DNA of 64,000 nt from Posidonia oceanica (lineage: Eukaryota; Streptophyta; Magnoliopsida; Alismatales; Posidoniaceae): assembly GCA_037176725.1 (NCBI GenBank), contig JAZBRS010000057.1:88805501-88869500 (forward strand). Direction: 5' to 3'. The stretch's first letter is position 1. The number at the start of each line of letters is the position of its first letter. A program made the position numbers and the translations under genes. Shown here one piece after another: positions 11,201 to 26,200 of the stretch. Under the pieces are notes generated by a model. The model had not been told where the DNA came from and searched no databases. It saw only the letters and a list, made by a program, of their open reading frames with translations.

Positions 11201-14200
11201 TCGATATCAACCTGCATCCTCATACACCTCTAAAGAGTCATCCCACAAGATTGGACTTTGGTCTACTAGAGTGTTTTCTGACTTGCATCCAAGAATACCA
11301 ATTTCTTGGAGAAAATCAAGAGCATACTTCCTTTTGAACAATGCTATCCTGTCTCTTCCATAAGCGAACTCAATACCGAGAAAATATCTAGGCTTACCCA
11401 TATCCTTGATGATGTACTTCTTTAGATACTCCTTTGTCTCATCAATTCTTATAATATCACACCCCGTGACAAAGATGTCATCAGCATACACTGTCAAGAG
11501 TACACAACCACTACTTTGTCTCCTGATGAAGACAGACTGATCCACAGCACAACTTATGAACCCACACTCTATAACAATGTTGCTAAATTTCCGAAACCAG
11601 TCTCGAAGACTTTGTTTTAGGCCATAAATAGTCTTTCGAAGCAAACAAACACGATCCTCTTCTTGAGCAACATATCCTGAAAAGTTGCCCCATTAGTACC
11701 TGTTCTACCAAGTCACCATAGAGGAAAGCATTTTTAACATCCAACTGACATAACATCCACAACTGATTGATAGCAATAAAGAGCAACACACGTATAGAAT
11801 TCAGATAAGCCACAGGAGAGAAGATCTCTACATAATCTACACCAAAAGTCTATTAAAACCTCAAACAACTAGTCGAGTTTTGTCCTATCTGATTGATATT
11901 TTATTGTGTAGACCCATCTACAGCTGACTATGTTGGTTCCAACAGGACGAGGAACTAAGTCTCATGTATCACGAGATATTAGTACCTGCATTTCTTCATC
12001 CATGGTAACCTTTTAATAGGATAGGAGAAGTTCTTCTTTGTAGTTTATAGGGATAGATTCAGAAGAAATAGACATGGCAAGACTACGAAATGAAGGGATA
12101 AAACGATCATAAGAAACAAAATGAGAGATAGAAGAAGCAATAGTAGATCATTTATCCTTCCAAAGAGAGATCGGTATGTCAAGGTTAGAGGTGGGTGGAT
12201 CCATAAATGTAGTTGGCTCAGCAGGACGTGACGTGACTGACATGGCAATTGACGACGATGGTACACCTACAAGGGGCGAGATGAAGATCTCACACCAACT
12301 GTGGTATCCACCTCAAGAGGAGGAGGGAGAGGGACATCGCCAAAAGGATTATCAACAGACTCAAAGAAGGATCGAGACACAAAGAAGGTAACATCAGCAG
12401 ACATAAAATACCACCGAGTAGAAAGATGATAACACTTATAACCCTTCTGAGTACGAGAATACCTAACAAAGACACACTTGAGAGAACGAGGAGATAACTG
12501 GAGATAACTTATCAAGGCCAAGAGACAGATCTTGAACAAAAGCAACACACTCAAACACTTTAAGAGGCAAATGAAACAATCCCAAATTAGTACTCAACAT
12601 ACGCGAAGGAATTTCCCCACCAAGAACACTAAACGGCATCCTATTAATAAGATAAGACTAAAGAAATTTTCAAACATTCGTTTGCAACATAATAATTCAA
12701 GTCACATCAAGAATGTGTCTATGTTTTCACTCAGTGACACTATTTTGTTGAGATGTATGGGAACAGGAAGTAGAATGCCCAAGGATGCATAATAATTTTG
12801 AAGATCATTTTAAATAAATTCCAAAGTATTGTCTGTGTGAAAAAATTTTGGAGAAGCAAAAAATTGATTTATCATTTCAACAAAGAATCTTTTGATAACA
12901 TCAAGCACATGCATTCGGTCCTTAAGCAGATAAACCCAAGAGACACGAGAATAATCATTGACAAAGACAATGTAATACCTATAACTAAATACATACTGGA
13001 CATGGAGCAAGATCCCAAATATTGCAATAGACCAACTCAAACAAACTCTGACTAGTAGTAAGAGACAAACTCTTATAGGTAGCACAATGATGCTTGCCTA
13101 ACTGACACAACTCAACTAACACAACTCGCAAGTAACAGACCAAACAAAAATCCAAGGAAGAGCTTGCTGGAGTTTACGATGAGAGAGGTGACCAAAACGG
13201 TAATGCCACAAAAGAGACGACTCGAGAGTGGTAACCATTAACGCCAGCCCTCGAGATATGTCATCACAAACTAGCATGTAAACACCATAACCACGCTCAC
13301 GGTTCAAACCAATCCTCCTCTTCGTCTGCAAATCCTAAAAAGTGCAATGAAAAGGAAAAAATGTCACAAAACAATAGAGAACTTTGATAATGACACTAAT
13401 GGACAAAAGGTTAACTGAAAAATTCGAAACATGAAGGACTTTATCAAGGATATTTGAGAAAAGGCTTGAGCCACTCCTTCCCCAGACACAAGACAATGAC
13501 TATCATTGGCAATAGCGACAGTCAAATAAACTAGAGAGATGAGTAAACAGATCACGAATACCTAACAAATTAGAGGAAACACCAGAGTCTACAATTCAAG
13601 AACTATCTTGAGAAGCTAAAAAGGCACTTGTACGAGATGGTTGCATGCAAAGCATTAGCAGAGGATTGGGTAGCTTGCGACTAAAGGAACTTTTCATAGT
13701 CAACCTAGAATATGATCACTATAGAGGGTGCAACCCGATCAACAGATTGCATGTTGAGCCCACTGAGATCGGCCAAATTTGTCCCAACACTTGACAAAAG
13801 TGTGATTAGTCCGACTACAGTGATCACACCTGCGAGTATCGTGCCCCCCCTTTCCCGACGAGCGACCACAGTCACGTCCACGACCACGAGTAGCACTAAC
13901 CATGGTAGACTAGTATTAAACTAGAGAAATCCGCAGTACACATGAAAAGGTGGACAAGAGAGATGGAATGTTGTCGACTCCAAGAACCTGGCCACGAATA
14001 TGGGAGGAGACCTCAGGATTGAGAGCAATAAGGAAGATGGCAACAGCGAGCTTCTCACGATATTCCTTCATTTTGGAGATACTAGCCACAAAAGATTGAT
14101 AGACCTCCAACTCATCAAGAAGTGCACAGAGAGCCTGAACGGATTGATCGCCTTGTGGCATAGTGAAGAGATGCTCATAAATCTCACAAATGCGAGAAAT

Positions 14201-17200
14201 ATTTTTCTCATACCCGTAAGTGCTTTTCAACATGTCCCAAATTCTCTTGGCAGATTTAAGCATCATAACACCTCAGGAAACATTCTCCTCCATGTTATTT
14301 ACAAGTCACGAAATGACGACACAGTCATTGGCAAACCAATCATCATACACCGCAGCCTTTACGTCCAGGAGATCATGTGTGAGATGGCGGATCTTCTGGT
14401 GAGCACCAATGAAGGTCTCAAAGGCTTGAGACCACAACAAATACTTTTTAACATTGAGTTTCATCAAGGTACGATTGAGATTTTTCACCAAGTCACGAGA
14501 AGATGAGGAGGACGCCATTTTTCAACATATCAGCGTAGATGAGGCACAGACAGGTCTGAACAGGGTCTGTTTTTCACAAAGTCTGGTAGGAACAAGTCTG
14601 AATCGGCACCACACAGTCTGATCTTCATGCAAATCAGATGAAGAACACGCAAAACAAATCCCTGAAACAGCACGAACACAAAACAAGGGAGGGGGGGTGC
14701 AGTTTACTGCTGGACAGCACATGTCCAGGACCAAAAACACATCAAAAGCTTGTGCAGCCGCCTAAATACATGAGGTGCAACCAGCAGCTAGGCAGCAAGG
14801 GCCACCGGAAGCACAGTAGAGGAGGAGAGAAGGGCGGAGGCGGCTAGGAAGGACTGCTGGCAGGTGCACTAGGGGCCGGCAGTGCTGCTGGACTGCCCTC
14901 AAAGGGCTGGCGGATGCTGCAGACTGCCGGCAGACCTCTGCTGGCCAGCGGTGGCTGCTGCCCTAGTGGAGGCTGACAGCTGCTGCAGTCCCTTTTTTTT
15001 AACCCTAAACTCTATGCTCTGGTACCATGCTGTGGATTAGAGAAAATGATCATGATCATCTCATTGATAGGGAGAGATATATATAGGGGTAACTAACCAT
15101 ATGGATATCCAATAACGCATATGACCACCATAAAACACAATAGGCCACAAGATAGTTCTAACAGGTTACAACTAAATAAAATAAAATAATTGTATGACAT
15201 GCATACAACCAACAACATTCATCAAATTACCTCAAAATATGAAATGATCATTGAAACACAAGTAATTTACTCATAAAACATAACTTAAATACTAGTAATT
15301 GTCATCCAACCATGAGTGTGTAATTATCATTTAACAAGTAATTTAATTCAAAAACATAAATTAAATAACTAAATACGCAACAAGTATAAGTAAACAACCA
15401 AGTACCTATATAATCACATTATGTCAAGGAGAACTAGTAAACATCGTACTATCAAAAAACAGTCAGTGTTCACTAAAAAAAGGGTCATGTAAGGGAAACT
15501 ACGCTAATCAAGATGTGCTTGCACACCCACATGAAGTCTCCTCGAGGCATGTGCTACATTTGAGAGTCAGGCATTTGGCGAGAGCCATGCGATATGGCCT
15601 TAGCATCCGGCCAACTCTTAAGCAAGGCATTCGACAAACTCCTAAGCTGGGCGCCCCGCCAGGCTATTAATGAGGCTTGGACCATTCGCTGCGTGGTCCA
15701 AGTGTTTTTAGGTTGTTTGCCCAAGGTCTCCTACTCCTCATTGGCTCTTCCGCTACGTCGAGGTTGGTGCCTAGGTGTCTTTAGGCTGTTTGCCTAGGGT
15801 GATCCGACAGCAGTCCAGACCATACAGAATATCCCACATCAATAAAAGACCAAAAAAATAAAGGAACAATTATTGGATTTTGGGTTTTGGTTTCGTATTG
15901 TTGTTGCTTGTCCCTTTTACTTCTTCTTTAAGTTCCATGTTGGAACTTGTTTTTAGGGTTTCTAGTTAATAAGAATTCTACAAGTAAGAATTCTGGATTT
16001 TGCCCATGTTCATTGAAATTGATGTGATTTTAAACATGGATTTTGGTTTTTTGTTCTTTTTTTTTTTCAAAATTCAGAATGATATGGTATTGAACTATTG
16101 ATTGTCTCAATTGATATTTGATAATAATATTGTTGTTGTTTACTTGTTTTCATCATGGGTGTTTCTTTTCTTTGTTTTTCATTTATTATGATAAATGATT
16201 CATAGGATGTCACAAGAAAAGAACTCTCCTTCACCACTCCCACCAAGTGAAGTACAAGAATCATCATTCACTTTGCATTTTAGTATTGATCCCATTTTAG
16301 CACGTGATAAATCTAGAAGAACTAAGTCGGACAATCCGAGATGGAAGTATGCATGATGGCCAACTCTTGGTTACGAGAATACAGTGCAATGCTGACTTTG
16401 TGAAAAGATTTCCAAATGTAGTATCAAGAGGCAGAAGGAGCATTTGATTGGAAGCTTCCCTGATGTTAGTAAATGCCCCAAGACAACAACAGCCAATGCA
16501 GACGAGATATTGAAGTGGTGCAAAAGAGCAAAAAAAGAGGAAACCCAACATTGCATTTGGTGCTCTATCAAATAGAATTGATGAAAGCAACACTATGCCT
16601 ACTGATTCTACCGCTACACAACAAGGAAGCTAATTATGTGTTCAAGTAGTGAAACTGTGAAGCCAACTGTCCCAACTAGGAAGAAAGTAGGTCCTCTTGA
16701 TGTGTTGTGTAGGGAAAATCTTCACACCTTTGTTCTCTTAAGAAGGCAACGAAAAAACAGACAACAAACAGTAATCAATGACCACTTCAAGAAGAACAAC
16801 AAAAAATAGGTTGATGAATTCTTCACTGCTGCCCTATATGAGGGTGAAGTACCTTTCAACACAGTCAACAAGTTAGCGATTGAAGTTCTTTGTGAGGCCA
16901 TTGGATGCTATGGGAGAGGATATAGGCCACCTTCCTTCCATCAAGTAAGAAAGCCACTATTGGAAAACAAGTTTAATGATGTGGTAGAAATAAGGAGAGA
17001 GTTCGAGGTGTATTGGAAAAAATATGGTGTTACTCTCATGTCTGATGGATGAACAGACCGACGACTAAGGAGTTTGATCAACTTCTTAGTGACCTTCTAC
17101 TTATATTCTTTTGATGTTTCAAAACATGAGAACACTGTAGATTATTTGTTAGGGGACTTTTTGAGGATGCGATCTTTCATGTAGGTGAAGAACATGTGAT

Positions 17201-20200
17201 GCAAGTGTGCACAGATAATACAGTAAATTATGTTCTTGTAGGGAAAAACCGATAGAGAAGAATAACAATATATTTTAGACTCCTTGTGTAGCACATTGCA
17301 TTGATCTCATGCTTGAGGACATTAGGAAATTACCAATATTCAGGAAAATGATAGCCATAGGAAGGAAGATCATATCCTTTATCTATCTTCACATTCGTCA
17401 CCACGATGCATTCACTACAAAGTCTAATAGAGAAGAACTTGTCAGATGTGGTGTTAGTAAATTTGCCACTTCATATCTCACACTTCAGAACATGTATGAC
17501 ATGAAAAGTATCCTTAAACAGCTCTTTGTATGTGACATGTGGAACAAGTCTAGTTGATTGAAGACTACTCAAGGCACACAAGCCATGGATGCAATGCTTT
17601 CTACAGACTTCTGGAATATCTTGGAAGATTGCTTAAGAGTTTCTCAATCCCTTGTTGTTTTGTTGAGATTGGTTGATTACGATGAGAAACCGGCCATGGA
17701 TTACCTTGCACATGCATTCATTTATGCCAAGATAGCAATTAAAGATAATTTTGGCAATAACGAGAGGGAATACAATCTTATTTTGGATATTGTTAAGAAA
17801 CATTGGGCTTTGCACTTTAATGATCATCCTCTACATGGTGCCGGAGCATTTCTAAATCCCATGGTCTACTACAAAGAAAGAGAGGAAACTAATTCTCCAC
17901 TTGCTAATTTCTATGAGGTTACATTTCAATAATGCCTGGAACAAATGATTAAGGATAGGGAGGAACGAAACCAAATCATGTTGGGAGTTAATTCTTACAA
18001 GCAAAGACGAGGAAGATTTGATAGTGAAATGGCAAAGGATACAATTTCCTTGTAACAATCAAGTAAGTGTTTGTTGCATAAATTAATTTTTAATATACGT
18101 GACTTGATGATATTTGAGTTTGACATGTTTTTTTATTCATATAGTGAATTGGTGGGACTCTAATGGAGTACTCGCTCTCACTTAAGAAGATTGCCATCTA
18201 CATCCTAGATCTTTGTTGTATTGCCACCAATTGTGAGAGGAATTGAAGCACATTTGAATTTGCAAGAAATAAGAAACATCTACACTTGTCACTACTTTTT
18301 GTTATTTTGAATTTCAACACATAACATATTTGAATCATTTATCTTTTTTCTCTCTTATTTTATAGATCCATACGAAAAAGAGGAACCGCATGGAACAAGA
18401 AAGATTAGACAAACTTGATTTCATCAACTACAACAAGCGTCTTTACGAAGATTTCAAACGAGAAGACTAAACAACAATGATGAAGATTTTGATTCCATAC
18501 GTGCAGATGAACTAAATTATGGCAGTGAATGGATGACGGATATAAAGACATGCTAATGAGTTTGTGTATGAGGAAGAAGGACTCACATGAGTACAAGTTG
18601 ATGTGGCAATAGGAACTTCGGAGTCCCATGTCGGTCGTGCTAGAAAATTGACCACTCAAGTCCGGCCCACTTCAACTCCAACAACACGTGGTCGTGGACG
18701 TTCCTGTAGGAGTGGTCGTAGATGTGGATGACCTCATGCACGTGGACATGGAACAAGTGTGAAAAAATATTCAAGAAAAGGCAAAGAATTTGTGAAAGTT
18801 GTTGATGATGAGAAAGAAGAATTTCAAAAGGAAGAGGAGGATGAAGAGAAAGAATCCTATGAAAAAGCAAAGAACAATGAAAATCTTGATTTTGGAGGAC
18901 AACTTAAGAACATTGATAACGATGACGAAGAATGATGATCATTTTGTTTTTTTTGTTATCAAGCATTGACTTTTTTTCACTATTATTTAGTTTTTCTTAG
19001 TTATTGTTATTTGTTATTGACTATTTGACTTATTGTTATTGTTAAGAACTTAAGATTGTTATGGTTATCGACTTATTGTTATTGTTAAGATTTTATTTAT
19101 ACTAGGATTGTTATTGTTAATTTTAGAAAGTGGTATATCAATTTATTAATGCATTATACATATATTTATAAACATATAAAAAATGTGAAAAACATGTAAA
19201 ATAGGTATATTTATTACCGCCTAGGCGCCTGAACTCATCGCCATGGCACCTTGGCGCCATGATAAGTATGTGTCTTACACATATCGAAACGACTTTATTC
19301 GTCTATAACATGTATTTCTATATTATACATTTATATATACCGAAAATAAATAATCCTAGAAGTGTATTATAGTTTAGTTCAGCTTGTCTTAAAATTTCAA
19401 GTTTTTAGAAGATGTCCTTCAATTTTTAAAATTTTACCATATTTCCAGTTTCCACCAATATACTTCCTCATTTGGAAGGCCTGAAGTCCAACATGAAAGC
19501 AACAGTCTGAATTTTGCATAACAATTGCGTGTGAGATTTAATTGTTTTTTCTAATATACTACAGTAATACCATTACATAGGTCTAGAAAAGAAATATAAC
19601 TCCACTGAACTCCAAATAAAAATAAGAAAGTACAGGTGCAAACCTTAAGAAAAGCAAAGCAGTTTTGAATCTCTGGTAAATCACCAAAGTAAAAGGAATA
19701 AGGACGGCGCCATCCGCCACAAGAAACATGTAATATCTACCAAAACAAGCATTTGAAATTAGACAGTAGCCAAAGACATCAGATAAAAGAACAGAACATG
19801 GTCAAACAGAGAAAACACCTTTATCTCGTCCATCAGACTCCATATAATGAAATCCGTGGATGTGAAACCAATTGCATATTTATCTTGTGCCAAGTCATCA
19901 TTAAAGCTAGAGCTTCCAACAACAGACCTGACTATGCTCAACTCTTTCACCTGCTTCATCCCAATGAATTCCAAACCTTTTACAGATTTAATGAGCTTAA
20001 AATAACAAATGCATCCATCTCCTCCAGTCTGAAAATAATTCAGAAAATTACACGACCCATACCATTATGTTTCATCTCATTAAAAGTTAAAATTCAGATC
20101 TTACAGTGCGGATTTCGATTTCATCAGAATTCAGAGTTCCTATTAAAACAGTGGAAACACTCGATATGCCATGAGCCCCTTTAAACTGGGTCACTGAAGG

Positions 20201-23200
20201 GATTTTCTTCCCTGGCTCTTTTGAAGTCAACATTGTTTTGACATTAGGAAAGGAGAAGAAACTAAGATTGCCACGCTGATCTCCACAAACAAGCACCTGA
20301 AGAAAAACCATTAAGAAAGTCGATACAAATTAAAATAGAAACAAAACTCATCATCGAAGACATAACGTGTCTATAATCTCTTTATGTTTCAGTGGCAAAC
20401 TTTCCTCAAAATAAAAGGTAAACAGCAAAACCATATGAGCATGATAAATTATGAAATTCATATTTATTAACTATGAGATAAATTAAAACAAATCAAAGGG
20501 AAAAAGTATGATAGATCTATATTTGAGACCTCAGATTTCCAACAGTATAGCTGCAGCTCAGTTGTCAGGAGTTAGGAGTAGAACTATGAAATGCCTAATT
20601 TTACTGCATAGCGGCTTTTTGCTCAGAGCCCATTTGTTTGATTTAACATTGAAGACAAATCTTACAATTTGATTCATGTATCTCAGATTGTTGTAACTCA
20701 AATAACGTCAAAATGTTTTGTTTGGCAAGGTTTCACTGCTTATGGTGAACTCAAACGCAAATATTTTTTAGTAATGAAATTCAATTCATTTGACTGGATA
20801 CAGTTCTCAAGGACAGTGGCATTCTTCCACATGTTTGGCATTTAAAATAAAAAATGTGACTATGAGAACACAAACAAAAAATAAAGACCTAACTCCAGAG
20901 ATGCAGGATTTAGACTTCCCAAAACTATATAGTACTCTTTTCTAAGGGCCAATCAGTTTGATTGAAGTTCGACCACAAACTGTACAATTTGATTCATGTA
21001 TCTAAGACTGCTGTAACTTGAATTATGTCAGACTGTTGTCTGGCAATGTGTCATTGCTATGGTGAACTCAAACTCAAATAGTTTTATTAAGTAATGTTTA
21101 ACTCAATTCATTTAATTGGATACAATTCTCAAGGACAGCAATTGTAACACTTAAAAACTTTGTAGGTGATGCGTGGGTTCTGGGCGTGTTTTAGTAGCCC
21201 AAAGCGCTGTGCTTGTAAGTTTTGGTTTTAAGATTCGTTTCCTACTTGGTTGTATTTTCGGTGATCAAATTGTGGGCTCAGTCGGGCAGATTGGTGCTTG
21301 GTTACCTTTAAATGTAATATTCTTCGTAGATAATCAAAGTGAATTTTATAAATGCTTTCCTCTTTGGATTCTGATTTTGACGTCTTGTGTCCCGTGAATG
21401 CTCGGAATATGAGATGGACAAACACAATTGTGCCAAGCAAGATTCTAAATGTTGGTTTCATGTCGGACTTCGGCAAGTTGAAAAACAGATACGTGTCGGC
21501 AAAATGTCGGTATTGTGTCGATGGTAACACAATAAAAAACATCCACATTTGTTTAGAAAACTTCCATATCGATATCATGTCAAAGTCGTGTCAGTAAATT
21601 GAAAATGAGACACGTGTCGGCGAAATTTCAGCGACATACATCGACATTTGGTACTATGGTGCTAAGTACCAATCTATGATAGCACTGTGTTTGGACAATC
21701 ACACCGTGACGGCACTATTCATGAACAATACCATGCACGAGACTCTTATTAAAAGGAAAGAAAAGGATAGCGTTAGGCATTCACAACCGAAAGATTGAGG
21801 GAGAACTTAAGAGAGTTTGAGAGAGGGATCTCGAGGGAGAGAGAGAGAGGAACCTGTTGCTATGATTACGTGAGTCGCTAACCATCGTAAACCATGTGTT
21901 GCAGTCAACGTCGTGAGCTGTTGTCGTCGAGTGCTGCCGTTGCAAGTGGTTGTTGCTAAGGATGGAGTTGCTGTGTTATGCGGGCGTGGATCAAGCTTCG
22001 ATGAAAGGTACATGTCTACTCCGTGACCCTTTCATTTATTTAATTCTGTGCATAGTAGTTGTGATTGTGCTGGTGTTTTTGGGATTCCATGTTGAGAATC
22101 CGACTTGTAGCAACCAAGGCCTGCATATGGTGGATTTTCCGATGGAAAAACCTTTATATGTGGATTTGATATTTTATGGTTTGCCGAGTTATTTATAGTA
22201 TGCTTTATGTGATTTTACGATGAATTATTCTGAGTTTTGCCGTGGTTTATGTTCCTATTGTGATGCATGAGGATTTCGTAGTGTTTGAGCGTTGGTTTCG
22301 GACGAGATATGCCCTGATTTCTTTGTAGTAGGTTGCGATTGGGTTTTAAGGTGTTTGGTAGTGTTTTTGAGTTGGTTTTTGAAATTATTTTCAAATAATT
22401 TTCCAAAAAGAATTTGAAAAGAAATGCATAAGTTTTGCAAAAGATTTGAAAAAAGATTTCCCAAGGTTTTGAAAGACCGAAAGGCCAAAGCTTCTGGTCG
22501 ACAGACCAAAGACGATTGATACCCGTGAATGATCAAGAGTCAGTTGCCTAGGATAAGATCCGTGTGATTTTGTCATAGTTTTCGAGGAACCAAGAGCATC
22601 GTAGGATCGTACTGACGAACCAAAGACAGTTGATACCTTTAGAGGGTCAAGCACGAGTTTGAGATTGAGGTTCTGTGGTTTTTAAATGACCAAAAGACCT
22701 TAGGTGAGAGGGTCTGCGGACCAAAAGACCAAAGATAAGGTCGAGACCGAGAGGACTGGACAGTCTGGCCGACAAACCAAGGATGAGTAATACCTCTACA
22801 AGGTCAAGAGCTAGATAAGTAGGTATGAGGTCTCAGAGAGTTGTACTAGTTGGACCCTGTACGTGTGGTCCTTGTGTGGACAGGTTAAGGATTCCACAGG
22901 GTGGCTTGTCCATAGTAATGCAGTGCGTCTTAACGGCTGCGTGTGGCTAGTGTCGGTCGCTTGGACCCGAGTGACTCGACAAGTTTTTGAACTGAGTGTG
23001 TAGTTTGGTTGGATTTCTGTTGATTTTGGACTTGATCTAGTATAGAGTAGCCATTTCAAGTGTGCATAAAAGATTTAAAAAATACACGTGTTTTGATTAT
23101 GGAAAAAGAAAATGGATTTTGAAAAACATATTAAAAAGATTTTATACTTGTTTGCAATAGTATATTGTTGTGATTGTGACCTTACAGGATTGCAGGATTG

Positions 23201-26200
23201 CAGTCTTGGTGCTGCCACGAGAGGCGACCATGTGGACTTGGGAACTGAGTTGTAGTAGTTCGAGTTCTGGTTTGCTGTTTTTTTTTGTAGTTGATAGGTA
23301 TGTGCTGAGTGACTATTAAATGTCATTTACATGTGTTTTTGATGATTTGTTTAGTTTATTTATTTATTTAAATTCCTTGCATTTATTTTTGAGTATTTAT
23401 TTAATAATAACTCTAAGAGTGTTTGGATTTTTAGACTGTCGCAACTAGGTCGTGACAGCAACATTCTTTCACAAGTTTTACCATTTAAAACAAAAGATGA
23501 GATAATGAGAAAACAAACCAAAAATAAATATTTCACCCCTACACACAAAAGCAGAAGCTAGACTTCCCAACTCTATATACTTCAGCCAGAATTACAGTTA
23601 TAATTTCAGAAAAAGAGTCATGTCGACCCTCAATTCAATAAGTGGTATTTACATTAGACTACAAAAAGAGACCTTTTAAAGTTTCAACTCACAAAAAATG
23701 TAAATAACACAATCTACCGGTTTCTAACAAGTTACATCCATATGCCTCCTAAAAATGCACATACGTGCACATACAAATTAAGTGATCTTACATCTACTTC
23801 AGTCCGACAAAAATAGAAAACATGTCGAATATCAATGGAAATGTCGGTAGAAACGCAATAAATTTACAAAAATCCATGGAAATTGTCAAAAACTTCGAAT
23901 TTCGATTTGAAACTCAAGGATAAGCTAAAGTAAACAATAATCTACACCTAGGACTACTTAGAACACTTTCTAAACATGTGTCACGTTAAAATATGCTACA
24001 TAAACTTAATACAAATATCTTGAAACATAAATAGTACTTAAAAATACTTAATAAATGTATAAATCATAATTAAAAATGCTTAATATATGTTTAAAATAAA
24101 TAGTTCTCACAACATTTAATTTGGAGAGAAAATAGAGATAAAAGAATACCCAAGTGTTGGAGATGTGGAGTCCGATTGAGGACCACCCCAGAACTTGCCA
24201 CTTCGCAGAGTCCCTATCTCGAAACGGTATACAATTTATATAATTATATATCAAGTTGCATTACGTTTGCAGGGAGAGAAAGGAAACGAGACGCAAAGAC
24301 AACTGGCGGAGACAACTAAGGAATTGAGGTAGCACCACCGAAACGGAGCAACAAACAGAGCAACACCAAAGCCTAAACAGAGGACCACCGAAGGAGGCAA
24401 CAAATGTAGGCACCTTTGCAACCAAGGTAGGGAGGACCAAAGGAGATAAGAGACGAGGGGAAGCGAAAAGATCAAATATGAGCTGAAATAATAACCAATG
24501 TCGTGCGTGTCATCCCATTTAAAGGGCATGTTGATGACACACAATCAACTCAACCTAAAAATTACACTAAGTCAACCGACACAGTCAACACGAACCGATA
24601 CGAGTCAACATCAACTCCGATATATGGTAAATCGCGAATTACCTACTCTTGTCAAGTTGCCCAGCTGCAAGACCAACACGTCTCGGCGATATTTCACTGG
24701 CACGTGTCGATTTTTTAAACCTTGTCTCACATAAGATCAATATATACATGTATAAACTTTTTGAACGTACTGAATAGGAATATTCTATTTTAGATATGTT
24801 CTCTAAACAAGCTTCTCTTCCTTGCAGTTTCTGGAACATACAAAGAAGTTATAAGAAGACTTGGATATATTTGTCAAAGGGATACTCCTCTTCCACCCAA
24901 GTTTTTTTCCAAAATAGGAAATAATCACTTCCCGTCTTGACCTAAGGAACAGACAACATGTAGATAACAAATTTTAATTGAGGTTTAACAGTTTTCTTGG
25001 GCTGTGATTAACTTATATAATGGATGGGAATTAACATACGTAAGATAATAAGCTGTAGAAGCTATATTGAAGAAGTTTGAGTAAAATTGATGAACCTGCA
25101 AGTGAAGATCAGCACAAAGCAGGCAAACAAACTCAAATACAATATGAAAATGCAAGTACGAAAACAAATACAAGCAACCAAATGCAAGTGCAAGCAAGGA
25201 CTACGAGATCAAATATTAAACACTTATGACAAGTTCAAATAAGGTTCTTAATTTTGTGATTTATAGGGACTAATAGCAAACTCGAGTTTTAGTTAGCTTT
25301 CCATCCTTTTAAAAAAGATTGACAATATGGGAATAATTTGCTTAATTTTGCCAATACCGCATGGATTCTTGTTTTGCCACTTTTATATTTGTTTGCATGA
25401 ATGCATTTGCCAATAACAAAGGTTTGACAAGCTAACAAGCCTACTTGTATGCATGTTAACAATATCTCTTTAAATGAATATTGGAATTGCTCAAGTTGAA
25501 ATTAAAAAATGAACAACCATGGATGAGTTACGGTGACAAAACCAAATATTGACATAGAAAGTAATAGCATTTACAAAATAGAGCAGAAAGAAGTTACACA
25601 CATGAATAGAGATATCATTTGTACCATTTTAAATCAATGAATAAAAAAAAGTAGCTTCATGTCTAAATCTTCTCAGAAGCCAATGTGAAATGATCAAGAA
25701 AAAATATCCAATGGAATTCATTATATTTGTAGAGACGTCAACTAAAGAAAAAAGGAATCACTTTTTCTGGTAAAAAATTACACCCTACAGTGTTAAAATG
25801 CCCATTTGTCTATTCAATGCTGATCAGAATTCATGAAATTCATGATTAAAATGTAAATGCTTCAATTAAAAGTGTTAAAAGCAGTTTTTAACCTTAAGTT
25901 TTACACTTATACTCAGTTTTGACTATGTTAGAAACCCCAGAAATAAATCTAAACATTATTAGAAGAAAAAAATCACCTCCTCTTGGAATGATACATCTAA
26001 ACACATGATTCGTGTCCCAAAGAATGATGAGAATACCGCAATAAGTGGAACCTTCATTTTCAATTCACTGAGATCAGTTCTGGAAGATAAAGAATCCAAA
26101 ATTCCCCATACTTTTAAAGTTCCCTTTGGGTCAGCTGTGAAAAGATGGCTGTGTGATGGAAAAGGCAAGAAAAAAATATGTCAATTTTCACATTGGTGCA

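Larger units (their letters stand above)
10480..15163 (-). mobile_element. Ty1/copia retrotransposon with short LTRs, complete but broken
   Basis: The 4684-bp element has LTRs at 10480-10620 (141 bp) and 15028-15163 (136 bp), flanked by a perfect 5-bp duplication GGTTA (10475-10479 and 15164-15168). On the minus strand each LTR starts TGTTAGAA and ends CTAATCCACAGCA or CTAATCCACAACA. The order gag, zinc knuckle, protease, integrase, reverse transcriptase, RNase H on the minus strand is the copia order. It lies in intron 13 in the same orientation as the WDR6-like gene. Reading frames are broken by frameshifts and stops. Confidence 0.93.
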
